DNA from: Chitinophaga silvatica
Lineage (GTDB): Bacteria > Bacteroidota > Bacteroidia > Chitinophagales > Chitinophagaceae
DNA length: 64,000 nt
NCBI RefSeq assembly: GCF_003419895.1
Contig: NZ_QPMM01000019.1
Location: forward strand, 1-64,000
Direction: 5' to 3'
The notes beneath the pieces are model-generated. The model saw only the letters and a program-made list of their open reading frames with translations. It had not been told where the DNA came from and ran no database searches. This document shows, piece by piece, positions 9,783 through 18,632 of this stretch. Within the stretch, counting starts at the first letter, position 1, and each line of letters begins with the position of its first letter. The translations under genes were made by a program, and so were the position numbers.

Positions 9783-11116
9783 GCCTGCGAATGTTTGATG
9801 TTTAAAGAAGCTGCCTTTTGTCTGCGTCTGCCCCCTTTCTGCAAGGTTTCCAATATTCCTTCATTTCGGATAATGATCATACCATGCCTGTCTTCCGTAA
9901 TTCCTTTTTCAAGTTTATAAGTATATTCAGGCATTTTCCCTTTCATAATAGTGGGTAAATATTGAAAAGTTATCTCCGGTTTTTGCATTAGCTGTTCTCC
10001 GGCTTCTACAATGTGTGAGGAGATTACAAAAAGGCTATTACGTTTTCTGGAAAAAGAGGCGGTAACAGCTACAGTTGCTTCATGGGCATCTTTTACATTA
10101 GTACCCCTAAACAGCTCATCAAAAATGATAAATAAAGCTTTACCCTTGTGGAGTTCTTCAGCTACTTTCTTCACACGCAATACTTCAGCATAAAAGTGGC
10201 TGGCTCCAATTCCCAGATTGTCTGGTAGGTTTATGGTAGTATAAATACCATCCATAACCGGAAACTTCATAGAACGGGCAGCAACCGGAAAACCCATATG
10301 TGCAATGTAAACAACTGTGCTTAGGGCTCGTAGGAAAGTAGACTTCCCAGCCATATTAGCACCGGTAAGAAACAGAAGAGGATGAGTATCATTCATTGTT
10401 ATATCATTGCTGACAGGATTTTTTAATTCAGGATGATACAAGCCTTCTATTTTTAATTCATAAGATCCTTTTGCTGATGCTTTGGGGAATATAAATTTCC
10501 TTTTATTGGCAACTATCGACACAGAAATATAAACATCCAGGTAATAGATAGCCTGCAACAATTTGTTGACCTTAGCGTGTTCCTTTACTCTGAAAAGCGT
10601 GTCGAAAGCTGTGATGGAAGCAAAAGATAATTTCTGCCGGCTATTGTCTTTAAGTACTGGTTCAAAAGCCGGATCGGCGAGTAAGGACAATACTTGTTTT
10701 CGTTCTTCCGTAAAGGGTTTCAGCGCAGCAATATCTTTCGACTGATAGAATTCATAGCTTATTTTAATAAGTTCTATTACACCAGTTACCCCATTCTGTA
10801 TTTCTTTCTCACCGAATGCCGGAGCATTCGGTGAGTGTTTGTCAGATTCATTGGCATTTCTCAAATACTTTTCAGCCATATCAAAAGAGGATGCGCTGTA
10901 AGGAAAGGCGATCTTCACTTGTGAAAAGGCTTCAATAACAGCACTTCGCTGATTAATCAAATCTCTTTCTCCTAAAGGATTACGGAACATTTCCTGCAAC
11001 AGGGCTTCTCCACCGCGGGTATTAGTTTCATTATAAAGATCATAAATACCAGGAGTTTCCTTTCTGCTGAAAATCCCTAAATCCTCTATAGTTTGTTCGT
11101 CTGTCTGCAGTTTCAT
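9779..11116 (-). CDS. MutS-related ATPase, first of a tandem pair
   Basis: A 445-residue paralogue of the next gene with the same layout: N-terminal helical core (NTRGGEALLQEMF, INQRSAVIEAF), Walker A TGANMAGKST (~251-260), TTINLPDNLGIGASHFYAEV, Walker B ALFIIFDELFRGTN and a SSHIVE switch. Both end with the same signature (EYTYKLEKGITEDRHGM here, RYTYKLQQGITEDRQGM in the partner). Domains I and II of MutS are missing. The ATG lies 1 bp from the stop codon of the gldFG gene, so it is almost certainly co-transcribed with the gliding ABC transporter. Function is unknown; the family assignment is firm. Confidence 0.85.
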   Translation of the reverse strand: MKLQTDEQTIEDLGIFSRKETPGIYDLYNETNTRGGEALLQEMFRNPLGERDLINQRSAVIEAFSQVKIAFPYSASSFDMAEKYLRNANESDKHSPNAPAFGEKEIQNGVTGVIELIKISYEFYQSKDIAALKPFTEERKQVLSLLADPAFEPVLKDNSRQKLSFASITAFDTLFRVKEHAKVNKLLQAIYYLDVYISVSIVANKRKFIFPKASAKGSYELKIEGLYHPELKNPVSNDITMNDTHPLLFLTGANMAGKSTFLRALSTVVYIAHMGFPVAARSMKFPVMDGIYTTINLPDNLGIGASHFYAEVLRVKKVAEELHKGKALFIIFDELFRGTNVKDAHEATVAVTASFSRKRNSLFVISSHIVEAGEQLMQKPEITFQYLPTIMKGKMPEYTYKLEKGITEDRHGMIIIRNEGILETLQKGGRRRQKAASLNIKHSQA

Positions 11117-11117
11117 A

Positions 11118-13451
11118 TTACTTTCTTTTTCTGCGGATAAGAATGATGGTTCCGATTAAAAGCACTGTTGCCGGGAAAATCCAAACGAAGAATGTCTTTT
11201 GAATCTCAGCTGTTGTAGAGCCAATAAGCATTAAGGTATCTTCAGGAGGATCTTTAGGGCCATAAATCGGGAATTGATTATGATCCAGCCAGCTGAACAA
11301 ACCTCTGACAAAGAAGCCACCACTTCCTCTACCGAGTGTTTTGTTGCTCATAAAGTCTGCATCTCCGAGAGCCAGGATACGCTGTTCTGTATTACCTTTC
11401 TGACGGGTCAGAGATAGCCCAATAGCATAATAATTGTCTTTTCTATCTCCTTCTGCAGGGTTTAAGACAGGAGGAACGGAATCTCTAACCAGTACTCCTT
11501 TTTTCAACCATACAGTAGTATCTGTAGTTACTATAGGTTTTATATCGAAAATTGCGCTGTCTGTACGGGCAAAAGGTATAGCCGTTTCCATGCGCATCCA
11601 GATACTTCCATCTCCGCCGCCTCGTTGTCTTGCTGAATAGTAAACCTGCTCATCTGCCAGGTTTAAAGCAGTTTTAGTAAGGAAAGGTTGAAGTATATCC
11701 GGAGGATTATCTCTGCTAATCTGAATTAAGGTACCTTCAACCAGTTCAATTCCCAATGGTTGTAAAACAGGATTCAGGATAGCTGCCTTTTTAGGCTCTC
11801 CCAGTGCCATAAAACTTTTACCACGATCTATATATTCCTGGATTTTTCTTTTCACGGTATCATTTAATGCAGTTTTGGGATCTGCCAATACCAGTGCTGC
11901 GATATTCAGTGAATCGTAAGGAATATCACGAGTAGCTAATGATATAGTATCTATATCAAATCCATTATTTATTAAAGATGTTCTGTCAGACTTATCGGTT
12001 GTTCCAATGGAAACTCCTCTTTCTCCACGTATATCAATACCTCTTTCCAGATTACCAGTAGTAAAGAGCACTGTTGGCATTTTATCTATCAGGAGTCTCG
12101 ATACTGCGGCAGCAACGTGTTCTTCCTCAGGCCAAACACCTCCATAATTGTAGGTACGTAAAAAAGTAGTTTTTCCTTTATACTTTAATTGCATCACTAG
12201 TCGGTAGTCTTCCGGTGCCAGGTCTATGATTTTTCTCATTTCCTCTGGCTTTTTGAACATATCGACATTAACTCCTATGTTCTTTGCCTGTTCTTTGGCA
12301 AAAAATTCGACATCTTTACCTGGAAATGTTTTATACCAATGAGCCTTGGGCGAAGCATCATAATAATATTCATATTTAAATTCAATATTATTATTAAAGC
12401 GCAGATACTTTTCCCAGAGTTCAGACAGATAACGGTTACGGTACTCCGGTAAACCATTGTAATACATATCCCCAATAAGATTAGTATATAGCGTTACTTC
12501 AAGCGGAGCATCAAGAGACTGGATAATTTTTTGTACCCGTGGATGGATTGTATTTACTTTTTGGTTTGTAGTATCCCAGTAACCAACCAATGCCTGGCGA
12601 GAGGTAATATATCCTATCATCAATGCTACGGCAAGAACTCCTAAATATCTTGCAGTTTTCACATACCAGGGCTTGGTTTCTCTAACAGAGCGTAATTTAA
12701 GCATGGTAAACATCAGGAACAACGATATCACTATCACAAAGTAGAAGATGTCTTTTGTAGTTAACAATCCATATAACATCTTTCCTGTGCGTCCGGACAT
12801 CGATAGAAAATAGGTAAGATCACGTACAAAATCAATGTTTTGCCATAGACCACCGATTTTACTCAAAATTAAAACGATAACAAACGTGGATATTGCCGAT
12901 ACAATCTGGTAAGTTGTAAGACTCGACATCAATAAGCCAACAGCTGCATAGGCATTGGTCAACAAATAAAATGCAACACAAGCGGAAAAAAGAATTCCGT
13001 AATCGATTGATTTAATGTTGAAGCAGGAAGTAATTAATAATATGCCAACTATAGCTACCAGGAACAAGTTAAAGATCATGATGGCGAGATATTTCCCCAA
13101 AACAATCTGCCTGATTTTAATAGGTGATGAGTATAAAAGTTTGATACTGCCACTGCTAACCTCACGACTTAAAATACCCATGGTAAGCAAAGGGATAAAC
13201 AGGTATAGATTTTCAAGAATGTTAGAGAACACTCCGCCTCCCCATAAGAAAACATCTTTGGTCAGAGACAAATCAAACTCTTTAAATGTTGGACTTTTTT
13301 GCATCATTTCCTGCTGCTTGGTCCATCTGAGAATTGATCCTGAGAAATAATAGCCACATTGTATAGAAAATACTACCGTCAGGAACCAGGCCACTGGCGA
13401 ATAAAAAAGGTTTCGTAGTTCTGCTTTCGTTATCCGAAAAATTGTCTTCAT
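11118..13451 (-). CDS. GldF-GldG fusion: gliding-associated ABC permease joined to its auxiliary domain
   Basis: A 777-residue protein. Residues 1-~265 are a GldF-type ABC-2 permease with about six membrane helices (starts MKTIFRITKAELRNLFYSP; contains LSREVSSGSIKLLYSSPI). From ~270 it continues as a GldG-type periplasmic domain (VNTIHPRVQKIIQSLDAPLEVTLYTN, PTVLFTTGNLERG, ALGDADFMSNKTLG) and closes with a membrane helix followed by RRKRK. In Flavobacterium johnsoniae GldF and GldG are separate proteins that form an ABC transporter with GldA and are needed for gliding; here one polypeptide covers both. The ATPase gene gldA lies 10 bp upstream. The transported substrate is unknown in the family. 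Confidence 0.88.
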   Translation of the reverse strand: MKTIFRITKAELRNLFYSPVAWFLTVVFSIQCGYYFSGSILRWTKQQEMMQKSPTFKEFDLSLTKDVFLWGGGVFSNILENLYLFIPLLTMGILSREVSSGSIKLLYSSPIKIRQIVLGKYLAIMIFNLFLVAIVGILLITSCFNIKSIDYGILFSACVAFYLLTNAYAAVGLLMSSLTTYQIVSAISTFVIVLILSKIGGLWQNIDFVRDLTYFLSMSGRTGKMLYGLLTTKDIFYFVIVISLFLMFTMLKLRSVRETKPWYVKTARYLGVLAVALMIGYITSRQALVGYWDTTNQKVNTIHPRVQKIIQSLDAPLEVTLYTNLIGDMYYNGLPEYRNRYLSELWEKYLRFNNNIEFKYEYYYDASPKAHWYKTFPGKDVEFFAKEQAKNIGVNVDMFKKPEEMRKIIDLAPEDYRLVMQLKYKGKTTFLRTYNYGGVWPEEEHVAAAVSRLLIDKMPTVLFTTGNLERGIDIRGERGVSIGTTDKSDRTSLINNGFDIDTISLATRDIPYDSLNIAALVLADPKTALNDTVKRKIQEYIDRGKSFMALGEPKKAAILNPVLQPLGIELVEGTLIQISRDNPPDILQPFLTKTALNLADEQVYYSARQRGGGDGSIWMRMETAIPFARTDSAIFDIKPIVTTDTTVWLKKGVLVRDSVPPVLNPAEGDRKDNYYAIGLSLTRQKGNTEQRILALGDADFMSNKTLGRGSGGFFVRGLFSWLDHNQFPIYGPKDPPEDTLMLIGSTTAEIQKTFFVWIFPATVLLIGTIILIRRKRK

Positions 13452-13461
13452 GTCTTAAATG

Positions 13462-14388
13462 TTATAAGGCTGATTGAGTAGATATTTGTTTAAAAATGTC
13501 GTCCAGTAAATTCTTATCCAGGTTGGCTTCCCGGATTCTCCACCCGTTTCTGACACCTGTTTCAATAATCCGCTCACTTACCTCCTGGCTTCCATCAAAA
13601 TTGACTCTGGCTTGCTTTTCAGAGATATATTCCACACTTGTAACCCCGGCAACTGATAGTAATTCGGCCACTGAGGGAGGGTTTTCCATACGAAGTAAGA
13701 GAGAGCCAGGCTGGATATAATTATTGAATGCATCCATTGTATCTGAGAATACAATTCTTCCCTGCTCAATCATAATAATCTCCTTACAAAGCAGATGAAT
13801 TTCAGAAAGGATATGGGAAGACAATAGCACTGTATGCTCTTTTCCTATTTCCTTGATTAGTTTTCTGGCTTCAATAATCTGGTTGGGATCCAATCCGTTT
13901 GTTGGTTCATCCATTACCACCAACTTTGGTTTGTGAATGATAGCTTGTGCGATACCTACACGTTGCCTGTAGCCTCCCGACAGATTTCCTATTAGCCTCG
14001 ATTGAAAGTGAGCAATACCAGTACGTTCCATGGCTTCTGATACAGCTTCCCCGATCCGGTGAGATTCAATTTGTCTCAATCCGGCAGCATAGGTCAGGTA
14101 CTCCATTACTGTAAAATCGTTATACAACGGAGGTGTTTGAGGGAGAAAACCAATATTTGATTTTGCGGCTTCCGAATCTTTACGTGTATCTTTTCCATGA
14201 ATCCAAACCTGTCCTTCGGTTTGATTCAGTACACCGCAAATGATACTCATGGTGGTAGACTTTCCCGCACCGTTTGACCCCAGCAAACCGATAACACCCG
14301 TATGGTTGATTTCGAGATTAATATCCCGTATAGCCCAACTCGTGCTATACCTGTGTGAGAGGTTTTCAATTTTTAAAATACTGCTCAT
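13462..14388 (-). CDS. gldA: Gliding motility-associated ABC transporter ATP-binding subunit
   Basis: A 308-residue ABC ATPase: Walker A GLLGSNGAGKST (~33-44), Q-loop region IGFLPQTPPLYNDF, signature LSGGYRQRVGIAQA, Walker B LVVMDEPTNGLD, H-loop LLSSHILSEI, plus a ~90-residue C-terminal extension typical of ABC-2 exporters. It should energise the GldFG permease encoded 10 bp downstream. It is the first gene of the operon gldA-gldFG-mutS-like-mutS-like(-S41). The symbol rests on the coupling with a GldF-GldG fusion; without that context it would be a generic ABC-2 ATPase. Confidence 0.88.
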   Translation of the reverse strand: MSSILKIENLSHRYSTSWAIRDINLEINHTGVIGLLGSNGAGKSTTMSIICGVLNQTEGQVWIHGKDTRKDSEAAKSNIGFLPQTPPLYNDFTVMEYLTYAAGLRQIESHRIGEAVSEAMERTGIAHFQSRLIGNLSGGYRQRVGIAQAIIHKPKLVVMDEPTNGLDPNQIIEARKLIKEIGKEHTVLLSSHILSEIHLLCKEIIMIEQGRIVFSDTMDAFNNYIQPGSLLLRMENPPSVAELLSVAGVTSVEYISEKQARVNFDGSQEVSERIIETGVRNGWRIREANLDKNLLDDIFKQISTQSAL

Positions 14389-14458
14389 AGTTTATTGCTG
14401 AATTAAAAGAATTAACGATCCTATAGCTGACTATTGCTTTTTGTAAGAGCAAACGATT

Positions 14459-14491
14459 CCCCGCAGGCACTGCTGCCTGAAACCTGCGGGG
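14459..14491 (-). terminator. Probable terminator after the PKD-like lipoprotein gene
   Basis: A perfect 9-bp GC-rich stem (CCCCGCAGG at 14459-14467 with CCTGCGGGG at 14483-14491); a shorter GGCA-TGCC pairing can form inside its loop. It lies 38 bp past the stop of the minus-strand gene. The downstream T tract on the minus strand is weak (AATCGTTT), so termination efficiency is uncertain. Confidence 0.5.
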
Positions 14492-14529
14492 ATAAAAATG
14501 ATAATTGAACAGATACCTGTTAAACCCTG

Positions 14530-16152
14530 CTAGTGGATAGGGATAAAATCTGTATCAATGATTTTTGGAAAACCTGTTTCCACTGTTTCTGCAATTGGAG
14601 CCTGATGTCCCAACGGTATTCTGTACAAGCGGATTGTTCCGCTGGTATTAGGATTCGCCGGATCGTAGGTACAAACTACCAATCGCTTAAACAATTCGGT
14701 ATATACCTCTTTACGTCCAGGTACTTTGCTGGAACCCGGATTGAATTTTTCAAATTTTACAAGGCTGATAGCTTCATTTCCAAAATCTATTAATGAAAAT
14801 GCCTGATCGGCTCCTGGGTCATAAGCATATACTGCATTACCTTTGACATAAATAACATAACCAGTATTATAATCTATCTCTATAAACGGAGAGTTGAGTA
14901 TTTCCGAGGCTTTTGTAAAAGATAGCTGTTTCACATCTTTTACGAGCCCATTGGACAGAAACTGTATAAAGTATGTTTCCTTAGTTGAAGGATTATGCAT
15001 TAACGTATATAAAACATCCGTTACAGTTCCTGTAGCCATTGTATTCCGGATTGCCTTAGGTTGAAATCCTTTCAGAGAAAATGGTAATAGCAACGGTAAA
15101 TACTTTGTCTGGGAGGTATACATATTGTAGGCATCATCCCAAACAAAGCTGCAACTATCGGTATCATATATAATCCGGTAATAGCAACCAGCATAATTAG
15201 GTACTTCAGGGCCCACCTGTACATTTATACCGGAAACAGGAAATACCTTACTTACTCCACCTGTTGAAATGGAGTTCATTGGCTGTTTGCTTGGCAGATT
15301 TAGGCTTTTCAGATAATACAGATCAATCTGAAACATATCTGTTCCTTTCCTGGCCATGAAATAGTTATAACCAGTTTTTTCAATTATCACCGGGGATGCT
15401 GCGCTTGGAGTCATTGAATTGGTAACAGCCTGGGAAACATTTGTCTCCACAGTCAGATCCAAACTGGAAAATATTTTGATTTCCTGGTCTGTAGAAACAC
15501 CTACCCATTGATGTAAGCTCTGATTATATTTCTTATCACTTCCAATAGCGCTGATAGATAACGGTTTACCGTTTATTGGAATATTTTTTCCAAGAACAGT
15601 ATTCACATCTGTTATCTTTTTGTAGCCATTTGATGTGTATGTCAACATTCCTATTTGCGCCTTACCAGATTTTTCTCCTAAAATCATCCAACCTTCCCGG
15701 GTTGGTGTGGTAATAAATACATCAGCAGTTACCTTTTGCAAAAGATCGGTACTTCTCTCAGTAACTGTAAGCTGCACTGTATTTTTAGTAGGATCAATAC
15801 CATTAAAATCAGTAACTGTCAGATAAGGTTTTCTACTAAGTACCTGGGTGCCTGAAAGTGTTGTCCAGACAAAGGAATATTGAGAAGTATCTGTTTCTGT
15901 GGCATTTTGTTCCGGTAGTTTGATTAGTGCCTTAAGTGTATCTTTATCTACCCCTCCTCTGATGATTGTTGTTTCTTTCGTTGGCAACACAACAGAGAAG
16001 TGAGTGGGGGCAGTTTCATTGAAATCTTTAAGGCCCTTTTGACAGGCACTGGTGGCCAGGACACACAAATAACATAGTGCTATTTTTGCAAGCCTGCTAT
16101 TTCTGAATATCCCTGAATGCCTGGATATAAAAATCGGGGGCATATGGCTCAT
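14530..16152 (-). CDS. PKD-like family surface lipoprotein of a SusCD locus
   Basis: A 540-residue lipoprotein: the N-terminal hydrophobic segment ends in LATSACQKG, a lipobox with Cys ~37. A beta-rich PKD-like region follows (~50-150, SFVWTTLSGTQVLSRKPYLTV, NTVQLTVTE), and the remainder (EGWMILGEKSGKAQIGML) matches the layout of the PKD_2 (PKD-like family) proteins found at the end of susC-susD-DUF4843 operons. It is likely an outer-membrane surface lipoprotein that helps capture substrate for the SusCD pair; the ligand is unknown. The gene starts 39 bp after the DUF4843 gene. ATG at 16152 is used, but the fourth codon is also ATG and a start just before the hydrophobic segment is possible. 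Confidence 0.78.
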   Translation of the reverse strand: MSHMPPIFISRHSGIFRNSRLAKIALCYLCVLATSACQKGLKDFNETAPTHFSVVLPTKETTIIRGGVDKDTLKALIKLPEQNATETDTSQYSFVWTTLSGTQVLSRKPYLTVTDFNGIDPTKNTVQLTVTERSTDLLQKVTADVFITTPTREGWMILGEKSGKAQIGMLTYTSNGYKKITDVNTVLGKNIPINGKPLSISAIGSDKKYNQSLHQWVGVSTDQEIKIFSSLDLTVETNVSQAVTNSMTPSAASPVIIEKTGYNYFMARKGTDMFQIDLYYLKSLNLPSKQPMNSISTGGVSKVFPVSGINVQVGPEVPNYAGCYYRIIYDTDSCSFVWDDAYNMYTSQTKYLPLLLPFSLKGFQPKAIRNTMATGTVTDVLYTLMHNPSTKETYFIQFLSNGLVKDVKQLSFTKASEILNSPFIEIDYNTGYVIYVKGNAVYAYDPGADQAFSLIDFGNEAISLVKFEKFNPGSSKVPGRKEVYTELFKRLVVCTYDPANPNTSGTIRLYRIPLGHQAPIAETVETGFPKIIDTDFIPIH

Positions 16153-16191
16153 ACTAGTTATTTTTAGTTTCTTCTGTTAATAATATGGATT

Positions 16192-17124
16192 CTAAGGGAA
16201 AGAGATTTCAGCACCTGAAGGGTCCAGGATCGGGTGTCCGGCAGCCCTTTTCTCTGCAATGAGTACCTTTGTCAGTGCAATTATTTTGTTGGATATTCCC
16301 CAATAAGCATTTGTGACATCCGGATACCCGTAGGGTACACCAAGAGCGGCATTTCCTATATCCATAAAATAATACAATTCATTGAGGTTAAAAGGGTCGA
16401 AGCTTAGATCTCTTTGATTTACATTGTGTAATGCCTGGTTGACGAGCTTCACATTTGGATCTGCTGCCCATGCAGATTTATCTGATCTGCTAACCGCCTC
16501 CTGAATGGCAAGCATTTTAGGAACTGAGTAAGTTCCAAACCTGCTTTGCAGCCATAAATAGGCAACAGGCGTAACAAGTGTATTACCGAATCTATAAGTA
16601 ACCTTACTCCAAACATGCTGTTCTGGTTTAAACGGATCATTGTCTTTTAGTATAATGGTTGCCGTTTTAGTAGTTGTATCTGATATCGGAGGTCTTTTGA
16701 TCTGCACCGTCAGTTTACGCTCGCGTCCATTCGCCGGAATATAGATTGAATCCGGATTAGGCAAAATGATAAACTCTTTACCATCTCCTTCTACCTCCAC
16801 TTTAACAAGCCTGTTTTTATCGGACATATGTCCATCCGCTTCAATAAAAAGCGGGAACATTCTCCATCCACCATAGAAAGTATTGGTTTTAAGTGTATCT
16901 ACCTGATAGAAATATAGAAGGAAGGAAAATTCCTGACTATTAACATATCCCTGAGCTATATTGGTGGTATTCAATCCATCTGTGGTTTGTTGGTTGTTTA
17001 TAAAATAAACAAAATCATTACCCACAAATTTGATTGGTTCCACCTTTTTACAGGCATTTAAAACCACGCCTGTAAATGTTAGCAAAAGGAGACTTTTATA
17101 TAATTGATTTATTTTTCCAGACAT
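16192..17124 (-). CDS. DUF4843-type lipoprotein
   Basis: A 310-residue lipoprotein with a lipobox VLNACKK (Cys ~25) and, directly after, the FVYFINNQ strand typical of DUF4843 proteins. It contains an Ig-like central part (YIPANGRERKLTVQIKRP) and no catalytic motif. DUF4843 genes regularly lie between susD and a PKD-like lipoprotein gene in Bacteroidota, exactly as here. A role as accessory surface glycan- or peptide-binding protein is inferred from context only. Confidence 0.78.
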   Translation of the reverse strand: MSGKINQLYKSLLLLTFTGVVLNACKKVEPIKFVGNDFVYFINNQQTTDGLNTTNIAQGYVNSQEFSFLLYFYQVDTLKTNTFYGGWRMFPLFIEADGHMSDKNRLVKVEVEGDGKEFIILPNPDSIYIPANGRERKLTVQIKRPPISDTTTKTATIILKDNDPFKPEQHVWSKVTYRFGNTLVTPVAYLWLQSRFGTYSVPKMLAIQEAVSRSDKSAWAADPNVKLVNQALHNVNQRDLSFDPFNLNELYYFMDIGNAALGVPYGYPDVTNAYWGISNKIIALTKVLIAEKRAAGHPILDPSGAEISFP

Positions 17125-17165
17125 ATCTGATAATTAAAAGTTGATTAACTAGAACGTCACGCCTG

Positions 17166-18623
17166 TCAACGGTAATAGGTTTCATTTTGCGGAGTTGGCA
17201 GTACAAATTGGTTTGCGCTCAGATATCTGGGGCTACCATCCGTGAATGAAGGAATAGGCGAAAGATTTAGGCGTTTAATCATGAAAAACGTTTGTCCTTC
17301 CCCGATAAATTCCCGTTGATACTCATCTTCAATTTTGGTCAGTAATTCGCCATAGCTGCTATTGGCTTGAAATGCGATTGGTGTCAGCCCCTTATTAATA
17401 CGCAGGGTATTCAGATAATCATATCCCTTTGCCAAATCGGGTGTTGTTTCCGCAGCAATCAGATATAATTCTGCTTTACGTATCATTGGTTGGTAATACA
17501 TTCGGGTATTATCCAATATCGTGGCATTGTTGAATTTGATAAAAACCTTGTATGATTTATTACCATCAGACCCAACGTTAAACCAGTATTTCAATCTCAG
17601 ATCAGATGCAGAGGTATACATTCCATTTAAGCGACCCGGTTTGGGTGCATAGATAATATCATCACTCAACATAGGACTGAAAAGCTGCCGGTAGTTGTTA
17701 TACAGGTTTCTGTTCTCGATTCCGAAGAAAGTCTCTTTACTTAGCAAAGGATCTTTTGAATAATCTGCTTCGGTCGACCAGGGGAAGAAAGGTTCCTGTT
17801 CTGCGATCACTGACTGAATAGCTGTCCATGCATCTGATTTTTTACCAGCATAGAGTAATACGCGTGCCAGCAATGTTTTTACTGCGAAATAATTCATGCG
17901 GCGTTGGCGGTTCGAGAAATAGTTAATAGATGCTCCGCCTTCCGTAGTATTAGACCAATCGGGTCCTTTTGTACGAACCGGATCATTTTTAAGCAGTACC
18001 AAAGACGAATCCAAATCATGAATAAGTTCATTGATAACTGTTGCAGCAGGCAGAATAGGTTGTGCCACCCGTTCTACCTGACGGTAGTATGGAATGGAAA
18101 TATTCTGTGGGTTCTTTAAGTAAACTGGTCCAAATACCCGTAACATATCAAAGTGCAGAAAAGCACGGATAGCATAGGCTTCACCCAACATAATATTCTT
18201 ATCCTCACCTGTTACCACATTGAAAGAGGGGTCTTCCAGTTTGGTGCAAAAATTATTAATTCCTAGTATCTGATGGTAAGACTGGGTCCACATTGTATTC
18301 AACAACGAGGCAGTAGACGGATCAAGGAAATAATAATAGGAAAAATTACCAATTGTTCCTTTCGCTGGAGCATAATATTGCGCCAGTTGTTCTGTCACAT
18401 TTAGTGTTAGCATATTTCCATACAAAACGGAATCAGCTAATGTTTGATATATACCGTTTAATGCAGACTGGGTACCTTTTACAGTAGAAAATGCTTCATC
18501 TTCAAACATATAATCCCTGGGCTGCACCTGAAGAAATTTCTTACAGGAAGTACCTAAAACAGTCATGAAGCCAGCAATGATACAAATGGAGGCAGCAGAC
18601 TTACAAAAGTTTATCTTTCTCAT
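17166..18623 (-). CDS. SusD/RagB family nutrient-uptake lipoprotein
   Basis: A 485-residue SusD homologue with lipobox LGTSCKK (Cys ~27), the FLQVQPRDYMFEDEAFST N-terminal pattern, TPR-like helices (YAIRAFLHFDMLRVFGPVY) and the C-terminal SusD block (IRKAELYLIAAETT, EDEYQREFIGEGQTFFMIKRLN). SusD proteins cap the extracellular face of the SusC barrel and bind the ligand. The gene lies 9 bp after susC. The substrate cannot be deduced: no glycoside hydrolase or peptidase accompanies this locus. Confidence 0.92.
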   Translation of the reverse strand: MRKINFCKSAASICIIAGFMTVLGTSCKKFLQVQPRDYMFEDEAFSTVKGTQSALNGIYQTLADSVLYGNMLTLNVTEQLAQYYAPAKGTIGNFSYYYFLDPSTASLLNTMWTQSYHQILGINNFCTKLEDPSFNVVTGEDKNIMLGEAYAIRAFLHFDMLRVFGPVYLKNPQNISIPYYRQVERVAQPILPAATVINELIHDLDSSLVLLKNDPVRTKGPDWSNTTEGGASINYFSNRQRRMNYFAVKTLLARVLLYAGKKSDAWTAIQSVIAEQEPFFPWSTEADYSKDPLLSKETFFGIENRNLYNNYRQLFSPMLSDDIIYAPKPGRLNGMYTSASDLRLKYWFNVGSDGNKSYKVFIKFNNATILDNTRMYYQPMIRKAELYLIAAETTPDLAKGYDYLNTLRINKGLTPIAFQANSSYGELLTKIEDEYQREFIGEGQTFFMIKRLNLSPIPSFTDGSPRYLSANQFVLPTPQNETYYR

Positions 18624-18632
18624 ATCATTGAG

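Noticed and set aside
8469..11116. A single MutS gene split by a frameshift
   Set aside because: Each ORF carries a full Walker A, Walker B and C-terminal signature, so these are two complete paralogues, not fragments of one.
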